A DNA stretch of 64,000 nt from Gordionus sp. m RMFG-2023. Taxonomy: Eukaryota > Nematomorpha > Gordioida > Chordodea > Parachordodidae. The position numbers and the translations under genes were made by a program. This document shows, in pieces, positions 59,601 through 64,000 of this stretch. Where the stretch lies: assembly GCF_954871325.1 (NCBI RefSeq), contig NC_088776.1:40008569-40072568 (forward strand), given 5' to 3'. Within the stretch, counting starts at the first letter, position 1, and each line of letters starts with the position of its first letter. A model generated the notes under the pieces. The model did not search any database. It had not been told where the DNA came from and worked only from the letters and a program-made list of their open reading frames with translations.

Positions 59601-62391
59601 AAATTTTAAGCTTATGTTTGTAGATGCTAATTTGGCAAAACTATTAGCTATGCCAGAATATCCATTACATAACTATAAAAATATTTTAGCTCAAACAATA
59701 TGCAATCCAGCACTCCCTATTTGTTATTTAGGAGATTGTAACTATTGTCCAGGCACATTCTCAATTAAAAAACAATTAGATGTTGTATTTGCCCAAAATG
59801 ACATAGATCATATATCCTTTAAACAGTGGGTGTCTGTTGATAGAAGTAATCTGGAAACAATAACAAAATCTTCTCAAGAATTTTTAATTTTTTTTTTAGA
59901 AAAAATTCCACCTATGTTACGTCATTCCTTTATCGCTACCAATCAGTCATCATATATTTCAAAACTTAAACATTTTTTACAACAAAATGAATTTATGATA
60001 ATTTGTGATTTCTCTGAAAATTATGCCTTTGTAATCCAAGACGCTGTTCAAGGATTTCACTGGAATAATAATCAGGCCACTATCCATCCTATGATAGCAT
60101 ATTATAATAATAATAACAATATAGAAAACCTTAATTATGTGGTAATATCAGAGTCACTTCAACATGATGTTATTGCAGTACATTTATACCAGACTGAAAT
60201 GATAAAATTTTTGACTAATCATTTTAACAAAAAGCCATGTAAAATCTATTACTGCTCTGACGGATCGGCTGCTCAATATAAAAACAGAAAAAATTTCATA
60301 AATCTGTGTTATCATGAATCAGATTTTGGTGTAGCAGCTGAATGGCATTTTTCAGCTACATCTCATGGAAAAGATCCATGTGACTGCCTTGGCGGAACAT
60401 TAAAAAGATTAGCAGCACGTTCAAGCCTTCAGCGCACCAGTTCTGGACACATTTTAACACCAGTTGATTTATATCAGTTTGCAAAACAAAATATGCCATC
60501 AGTAAATTTTACGTATATAACCAACGAACAATACAATTTAGAAGAGATTAAACTACGAGAAAGATTCAATTTAGCTCGTCCCATTCCAGGAACTCGAGAA
60601 ATACATGCTGTTTTTCCTTTGAGTTTAAGTAAACTTAAATCAAAAATATATTCATATGCAAAGGACTATCAAATTAATAATATCTCAAATGCCGATTCGT
60701 CTTTTGCCGATAATTTATGGTAAAGGATTCGTAACATGTGTTTATGACGATTTTTGGTGGTTAGCCACAGTACTGAAAAAGAATGGAAATACTGAGGAGA
60801 TATATATTTCCTTTTTACATCCCCATGGACCATCACCATCCTTCTTTTATCCCACAATTGAGGAAAAGATATGGTTGCCCATGAATCAAATAATAACGAT
60901 AGTAGATCCTATAACAGTGACAGGACGTACCTATAAATTATCGCTTCAGGAAATTCTATTAATAAGTGCAAAATGGGATAAGATTAAAACAAGAGGTATT
61001 TTATTTTATAATTGTTTGTATATGAAATTTTATATGTTTATTTTAAAATATAGCGTCCTAATAATCATATCAGTATGGGCCGCTTCCTTATTTATTGCCC
61101 CAAGACATCATACTGGTTATATTTAATCGATTTTAATACCGATATAAAACATATTTTTATTAAATTAAATATATTATTATTAAAATTAATATAACGCCAT
61201 CTATATTATCCTTTTTTATTTATAAAAATAATAAAAATTTTAATAAAATTAAAAAAACAAAAATGGCTATCGAGATTTTTCATTAAATAGTTTAATATAA
61301 AGGTATTAAACATATTTAGAGAGTATCACCAAAAAAATATCCCTTCCCAGGAATGTTAATTTTTTATTTTTACCGGAAATACAAAAACACTTAAAATTTT
61401 AATTTTTTTTAATATTTTCCAATGTAAAATTTTAAGGGCTATAAAATGATATATTATTTGTAATTTTATCTTAAGTATTTTTTAAGAAAAACAAGATTTA
61501 AGAAATCACGCATTATGCGATTCTCTACTTTGAAGGCATATATCTTTGGATTTGGTTGAGCTAGCACTCTAAAATTTAGAATTTACAAAAATATACAAAA
61601 TAAATAACTATCATGCCAAGTTTCGTTTATTTTAAAGATGGTCGTCCGAAAATCGCGTTTTTTTGGTCGATTTGACGTGGAATGACGCACTAACTATGTT
61701 TCAGATAATATCAGAAATAGGAGGAATACGATTCTGTATAAACCGCGATATTCATACGAAACTTTGTGTCTATGAGCCTACCACACCTGTAATGAGGTTC
61801 GGACTATTAATTCAAGCAAGTGCTTCATTGATTAAACTATAAGTCTTCGATATGGAGGCTTATTCATTTACCCACTATAAATCATCTTATTTTTTATGAT
61901 CATAATTAATGTTATATAATACTTATTTATGCTCATTATTATAAAACAAGGCTTTTAATATAAAACAAGGAGAGATCTGAAAAAAATCTAATTAAATAAA
62001 TCAATTTTTTTTCTATCAGATTAATATAAAACTATTGAATATGTTTTCAGTTTAATTGCTTACTATACTACTTTGCGTTTTTAATCTAGGAACTTAAAAT
62101 GGTTGGGCTAGATTTATACGAAGAGGAGAATTTAAAGCTATGCCCATAATGTCTCTTACGCCAACAACTCAATTTTTTGTACAATATAATTAAAACAAGC
62201 ACGCCAAGAGGCATTCTCATGCCATAGCCCTAAATTATACGTTCCACCAAGTAGTAACGTTTGATTCGAAACTTACCCATGTATCACAAGCCTTAGCCAA
62301 TTCCATTGCTGATCTTAGAGACAGATGTCTTAATCCTGGCAAATATTATTTGCATTTAATAAACTGGCTCAGATATTATTCTTCCAGACAA
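46847..62391 (+). CDS. NDST: Heparan sulfate N-deacetylase/N-sulfotransferase, 12 exons, 3' end outside window
   Basis: NDST acts in the Golgi. It removes acetyl groups from GlcNAc of nascent heparan sulfate and adds sulfate from PAPS. Exons: 46847-47662, 50283-50637, 50745-50968, 51528-51654, 51716-51828, 52079-52261, 52751-52879, 55696-55881, 56356-56452, 56559-56685, 57091-57286 and 62200-62391. All have GT/AG borders and matching phases, giving 915 codons. Landmarks: a membrane anchor at about residues 59-79; LLILDSKLG; DIDD at about 448-451; NFTYNLGFSG; SPAHSGIYP; VLPRKTCGIYTHT; FMTHIPNYSYDRL; the PAPS loop GPQKSGTT with the catalytic-type Lys at about 742; [35 protein letters not shown]. 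The C-terminal 100 or so residues are not found before 64000. The length already exceeds the vertebrate enzyme (about 880), partly from a longer cytosolic tail. Close vertebrate paralogues cannot be told apart, so the symbol is generic (Drosophila: sulfateless). Confidence 0.95.
47799..49601 (-). mobile_element. hAT element in NDST intron 1
   Basis: The left end is CAGGCGCGTACGCAGG. The right end reversed is CATTGGCGTACGCAGCGGGG. Flanks CCCATCCC (47791-47798) and CCCACCCC (49602-49609) match at 7 of 8. The minus strand keeps broken transposase pieces at 48748-49252, parallel to the fragment at 32118-32867 (for example KEIRANVVEEFH). A second hAT MITE (48281-48572) is nested in it. It is a deletion derivative. 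Confidence 0.75.
48281..48572. mobile_element. GGCCCGG-rich hAT MITE nested in the intron 1 hAT
   Basis: The ends CAGACTTGCAGG and, reversed, CAGAGCCTTGCAG enclose alternating CCGGGCC and poly-A/T blocks. This is the same architecture as the MITE at 34552-38141 and the terminus at 40360-40499. The target duplication is unclear. Confidence 0.6.
50283..50637 (+). CDS. NDST: NDST exon 2
   Basis: Phase 0 at entry, phase 1 at exit. It reads GIYPLQLINASHCNDLF (family: KGFPLFLHSNLGLKDC) and ends NGNEEDR. The middle is poorly conserved. The acceptor AG is at 50281-50282, with a pyrimidine tract about 25-30 bases upstream. Confidence 0.8.
50745..50968 (+). CDS. NDST: NDST exon 3
   Basis: Encodes GGSLHFWPFKLILADVLHY and RYVLIDIDDVLVGE, the conserved N-deacetylase core with the DIDD acidic motif (family: RYILVDIDDIFVGK). 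Phase 1 in, phase 0 out. Confidence 0.93.
51528..51654 (+). CDS. NDST: NDST exon 4
   Basis: Encodes SLIDSQNDLRLLVKNFTYN followed by LGFSGMY (family: [21 protein letters not shown]). Phase 0 in, phase 1 out. The following intron is only 61 bases. Confidence 0.93.
51716..51828 (+). CDS. NDST: NDST exon 5
   Basis: Encodes NHNFWWFLHSWDHKNTFLQN (family: EFWWFPHMWSHMQPHLFHN), ending LNFDFAK. Phase 1 in, phase 0 out. Confidence 0.93.
52079..52261 (+). CDS. NDST: NDST exon 6
   Basis: 61 codons. Encodes SPAHSGIYPIADILYETWQ, then SSTYYYPNMYP, then RRAFIYKNIT (family: APHHSGVYPVH, RRGFIHNGIM). Confidence 0.93.
52751..52879 (+). CDS. NDST: NDST exon 7
   Basis: 43 codons. Encodes VLPRKTCGIYTHTLTFANY, then MIKGGNVFDQLLYDK (family: [22 protein letters not shown]). 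Confidence 0.93.
53095..53272. repeat. hAT-terminal 'GAACCGAACC' repeat block in NDST intron 7
   Basis: Clustered AACCGAACC(G/A) motifs, including a doubled 33-bp unit (CTAAAAAATTCTAGTCCAAC). It resembles the interior of 4029-4791 and 55448-55600. It may be the left part of a hAT whose right part is 55090-55610, split by the insertion at 53273. Confidence 0.55.
53273..54918 (-). mobile_element. hAT element in NDST intron 7
   Basis: The ends CAGTGGCGTAGCCAGG and CGCCACTG lie inside TTATTACT (53265-53272) and TTATTACG (54919-54926), 7 of 8 identical. The 1646-bp element keeps the C-terminal half of a hAT transposase on the minus strand. The N-terminal half has been lost. Confidence 0.85.
53707..54660 (-). 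pseudogene. hAT transposase C-terminal half
   Basis: Minus-strand segments 54660-54388 (FSKMLQKIDLDLREIM), 54395-54102 (the PSVVSRQSNRSN block, common in ZMYM1/52-kDa-repressor-like hATs) and 53958-53707 (LITLPISTCNNERSFSTLK, then YLRNTTGEKRLNGLALLNI) follow the family order, ending in the dimerisation domain. Two frame breaks separate them, and the zinc finger and first catalytic region are absent. Confidence 0.85.
55090..55615 (+). mobile_element. hAT right-end fragment in NDST intron 7
   Basis: Bases 55136-55290 encode SDIILAVPATQVSVKRCFS, then FILSPYRCNLSETNFEN, a hAT dimerisation domain. The following sequence matches that after the relative at 972-1136. GAACCGAACCGATATTTTTA repeats fill 55490-55600. 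It ends about 80 bases before NDST exon 8. Confidence 0.7.
55696..55881 (+). CDS. NDST: NDST exon 8
   Basis: 62 codons. Encodes FNLFMTHIPNYSYDRLAIYI, then HTNLRFSSVKPDELARLY (family: [21 protein letters not shown]). This is the end of the deacetylase half and the linker. Confidence 0.93.
56356..56452 (+). CDS. NDST: NDST exon 9, PAPS-binding loop
   Basis: Encodes NPCFNRLMFAMWNRNYECYK, then FPKLLIVGPQKSG. The Lys of GPQK is the PAPS-contacting, catalysis-linked residue of the family. Phase 0 in, phase 1 out. Confidence 0.93.
56559..56685 (+). CDS. NDST: NDST exon 10
   Basis: Encodes TTALLSFLLLHPLIRTNVPT, then NFEETQFFSS, ending INW (family: [20 protein letters not shown]). Phase 1 in, phase 2 out. 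Confidence 0.92.
57091..57286 (+). CDS. NDST: NDST exon 11
   Basis: Encodes YMDLFRLELNF, then [20 protein letters not shown], then AKIIVILIDPIYRAYSWYQ (family: [40 protein letters not shown]). This is the second PAPS-contact region. The donor GTAGAT follows CAG. Confidence 0.95.
57672..58290 (+). repeat. Left long inverted repeat of the Sola-like element
   Basis: Pairs with about 61080-61688. Inner shared landmarks are AACCAGTATGATGTC followed by TGGGGCAATAAAT, and GATGGCGTTATA. Confidence 0.85.
58604..58671 (+). CDS. Possible first exon of the Sola-like transposase
   Basis: Reads MKSLCSNPFIEKAISLFQ and ends at a strong donor AAAAG|GTAAGT. An acceptor AAAATTAG lies at 58781-58788, just before the main frame. 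Family proteins have a similar short N-terminal stretch before the CxxC region. The phases do not match as they stand (exit phase 2, entry phase 0), so either the exon has been damaged or the join differs. Confidence 0.35.
58801..60723 (+). CDS. Sola-like transposase, main frame (640 codons)
   Basis: The N-terminus has a short cysteine motif (LCHSCRLYLINMES). A charged stretch follows. About residues 240-330 form a region rich in Cys and His: GASGTHSVCVCVIHQNF, then CYLGDCNYCPG. The catalytic core follows: IICDFSENYAFVIQDAVQGF (first Asp), then KIYYCSDGSAAQYKNRKNF (second Asp), then SATSHGKDPCDCLGGTLKR (third site). These three blocks are typical of a widespread but mostly uncharacterised animal transposase group. 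The frame ends at 60723, while sense continues in the overlapping frame from about 60690. The element may have been mobile until recently. Confidence 0.8.
   Translation: MIKKSKGLLTIGQSLCHSCRLYLINMESIEDISENEEPELAPSSSTLDIINVSLEEIGQSSIKKKRIGEKKYPQEKQKITKALSQNILRSSLPEFDIQNNKNDELLQNLKHHYPIISKEKKYQLLTILPPSWTSKKIEMEFKATNYLVRKSKKLIELKGFMSSPNIKPGRTIDQETVNIIEKFYSSDEVSRAMPGKKDYKSIMIKGKREQSQKRLIINNLKELCERFKDRYPIIKVGFSKFADLRPKNCILAGASGTHSVCVCVIHQNFKLMFVDANLAKLLAMPEYPLHNYKNILAQTICNPALPICYLGDCNYCPGTFSIKKQLDVVFAQNDIDHISFKQWVSVDRSNLETITKSSQEFLIFFLEKIPPMLRHSFIATNQSSYISKLKHFLQQNEFMIICDFSENYAFVIQDAVQGFHWNNNQATIHPMIAYYNNNNNIENLNYVVISESLQHDVIAVHLYQTEMIKFLTNHFNKKPCKIYYCSDGSAAQYKNRKNFINLCYHESDFGVAAEWHFSATSHGKDPCDCLGGTLKRLAARSSLQRTSSGHILTPVDLYQFAKQNMPSVNFTYITNEQYNLEEIKLRERFNLARPIPGTREIHAVFPLSLSKLKSKIYSYAKDYQINNISNADSSFADNLW
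60656..61126 (+). CDS. Sola-like transposase, C-terminal frame
   Basis: From about residue 24 of this frame (60725 onward) it reads GFVTCVYDDFWWLATVLKKN, then ISFLHPHGPSPSFFYP, a chromatin-reader-like C-terminal module seen at the end of this transposase group. It overlaps the end of the 58801-60723 frame. A single frame change near 60690-60725 links the two. Beyond about 61010 it runs into the right inverted repeat and is probably non-coding. Confidence 0.65.
   Translation: MQRTIKLIISQMPIRLLPIIYGKGFVTCVYDDFWWLATVLKKNGNTEEIYISFLHPHGPSPSFFYPTIEEKIWLPMNQIITIVDPITVTGRTYKLSLQEILLISAKWDKIKTRGILFYNCLYMKFYMFILKYSVLIIISVWAASLFIAPRHHTGYI
61080..61688 (-). repeat. Right long inverted repeat of the Sola-like element
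   Basis: Mirror of 57672-58290. It ends TTTGACGTGGAATGACGC before the ACTA duplication. Confidence 0.85.
62200..62391 (+). CDS. NDST: NDST exon 12
   Basis: 64 codons beyond a 4.9-kb intron. Encodes [19 protein letters not shown], then LRDRCLNPGKYYLHLINWL (family: HQRAHDDPVALKYTFHEVI, LQNRCLVPGWYATHIERWL). It joins exon 11 in phase 0 at WYQ|H. The final family segment beginning ILVLDG is not seen downstream in the window. Confidence 0.93.
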
Positions 62392-64000
62392 GTTTCAAAT
62401 TTAAAAATAAATTTTTAACCAAATTTTAAATATTAAATTTTTGCACACGATGTTAAAAATGAATTGACAAATTCTTATATAAATATGGAAAGGAAGAAAA
62501 TGACTCTTTGTTATTAATATTTTAATAATTTTTATTATACCTTGGAATACAATTTAATCTTTGAAAAATTATTATATCTAAGAAGGAGCAATAATAACCC
62601 CTTTACCCTCCCGAGCTATTGACGCTAAATGCCCTCTAAGGATTGACCCCTCCACTCTTCTGATATGAATTTCATAAAATAGGGGTAAGGATGTGTTTTG
62701 ATTCAACATATTATTAATAGCCAGCTGAACAGCAAAAAAAACAAAAATACAAAAAAATGAGAAAATAAATACGATATGTGTCATACCGCCAAATACTTAA
62801 AAAAACCAAAATATAATATCCTAGTTCAAAAGCTGTTTAATCTAGGCTAAACAGCAATTAAGTATCATAATTAAGTCAAACCAGAACACATCCTTATAGT
62901 GCGCACAAATTGAACGTTTCAAGTGTTTCAAAACACTAATAATGCATTCGTTTAAATTGAGCACATTTACATTTTGCAGTTTAAATTATTTATTAAAAGA
63001 CAAAATAGCTTGCATTTTTTGAAATGTTTTTAAATTTTGAAGTGATAGGATCGATATAATATCTTCTAAAATATAAGAATAAAAATTATTTAATGATACA
63101 ATAATATTTTTGGCACATGAAATGATGAAATTAATAAAGATTTGCTTGGTTTGATACCATTACCTTATATCTAAAGAAGAGATTGAAAAATTTTAAAGAC
63201 CAATTGAACAAATCATCTAAAAGATGAAAACATGAATATAAATACAAGAAATATATAAATTTTATGCAAAAGACTGTTATAGATAGAGCAACATCAAGCA
63301 ATTTAAATGTGTCTCAAACACAAAAACCTAAAGTGCCTAATGATATTAATAGATTATTAAATGTGTTAAAAGATAAGCCATCTGAGATGTAGTAAAAGCT
63401 TATTTTTATCTATAATTTATTAATATTTTATATCGACTTTTTATGGAAAGCCTTGTAGAGGATGTATAAACTTAAGTTTAGACAAGACAATTAACTATTG
63501 TTTAAAACTGAGGTTTTAAAATTTATACATTATCTAAAGACAAATGATACCTCTCCAAATGCTAATGAATCTGCATTAGATATATTTAATAGCCTTATAT
63601 AAATTATTTATTTACTATAAAATTATATATCATTGATTTTGTATTTTAAATGTGATATTTTTGTTTTTAAATTTAATTGTGATATTTTTTTATTATATTT
63701 ACAGGTGATATTATTATTTTTATATTGACATTTTTGTATATATTCTTACAATTAATGAAATTTTTATACATTATAGTGATTTTCACATTTAATATAAGTT
63801 AAGTGATATATCAATTCAATTTTTCTTAACATTCAAATAATTTATTTATATCATTTAATAACTAAGTTTTATTAGTGCCAAATTAACATTTAATAGAAAT
63901 TAAGGGATATATCAATTAAATTTTTATTAAAATTTAAATAATTTATTTATATCATTTAAAAACATAAGTGTGTATAAAAATTAAATATGTAAAACAATTT
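62392..64000. other. NDST intron 12 (partial), no exon found
   Basis: No segment reading like the NDST C-terminus was found. About 63262-63390 reads MQKTVIDRATSSNLNVSQTQ and then KPKVPNDINRLLNVLKDK, possibly a hAT remnant. Bases 63620-63990 are AT-rich with short direct repeats (TATATCAATT-AATTTTT-TTAA). The reverse-strand open stretch at 62578-62784 has no supporting signal. Confidence 0.4.

Larger units (their letters stand above)
57672..61688 (+). mobile_element. Sola-like DNA transposon in NDST intron 11
   Basis: Long inverted repeats of about 600 bases occupy 57672-58290 and about 61080-61688. Outer ends are GGGTAATTCCATGACAAATC and, reversed, GCGTCATTCCACGTCAAATC. The flanking 4-bp duplication is ACTA (57668-57671 and 61689-61692). 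A 4-bp duplication that is not TTAA, together with long repeats and this transposase type, fits the Sola superfamily, though that name is inference. The 4017-bp element has a nearly intact transposase in the same direction as NDST. Confidence 0.8.

Noticed and set aside
61739-61850. Possible extra NDST exon
   Set aside because: A short open stretch exists, but it has no similarity to the family, and exon 11 joins exon 12 directly at WYQ|H.
62578-62784. Minus-strand 68-codon open frame with a hydrophobic start
   Set aside because: AT-rich hydrophobic stretches arise by chance, and no homologue or context supports a gene.

Overview
This is a very AT-rich stretch of animal nuclear DNA. It carries one large, intron-rich host gene surrounded and invaded by DNA transposons. 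The host gene is a bifunctional heparan sulfate N-deacetylase/N-sulfotransferase (NDST). Together with spliceosomal introns, hAT, Tc1/mariner-like, Helitron and Sola-like elements and a tRNA-derived SINE, it points to an invertebrate metazoan. I cannot fix the lineage from the sequence alone. No prokaryotic signals, rRNA genes, CRISPR arrays or intact tRNA genes were seen.

From 1 to about 42100 I find no confidently active host gene. In order this part holds: a hAT end carrying three GC-rich mini-hairpins (1-295); a worn hAT body (297-1140); a long-TIR element with a Helitron Rep-like remnant (1265-3683); a palindromic MITE (4029-4791); a Helitron helicase remnant (5107-5460); two copies of one non-autonomous hAT family (6750-8492 and 11763-17315), the second split by another hAT; a tRNA-derived SINE (8560-9072); and a further hAT copy split by a small hAT MITE and a non-autonomous LTR element (9071-11741). 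Then come a satellite (17350-18190), another hAT (21086-22091), a GCGAA minisatellite (25555-25890), an IS630/Tc1 copy with an internal inversion (26051-27594), a head-to-head satellite array (27885-30345), a small hAT (30427-31169), an RPS24 retrocopy (31713-32036), a retroelement fossil (about 32868-33250), a foldback minisatellite (33347-33761), a three-layer transposon nest (34552-38141) and a 620-bp tandem duplication that may carry a small exon (40477-41716).

From 42121 to 46690 lies a nearly whole autonomous hAT with a perfect 8-bp target-site duplication. It ends about 156 bp before the NDST start codon. NDST then runs rightward: twelve coding exons between 46847 and 62391 join in phase into 915 codons. 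The type II membrane anchor, the N-deacetylase domain with its DIDD motif, and the PAPS-binding GPQKSG motif of the sulfotransferase are all present. The last 100 or so residues expected for the family are not in the window. Introns 1, 7 and 11 were enlarged by transposons: a hAT carrying a MITE, a hAT between older hAT pieces, and a 4-kb Sola-like element with ACTA duplications and TIRs of about 600 bp.

The only genes likely to act for the host are NDST and, much less surely, whatever gene would own the candidate exon at 40799. The rest is a layered record of transposition. Target-site duplications and nesting allow relative dating at many points.
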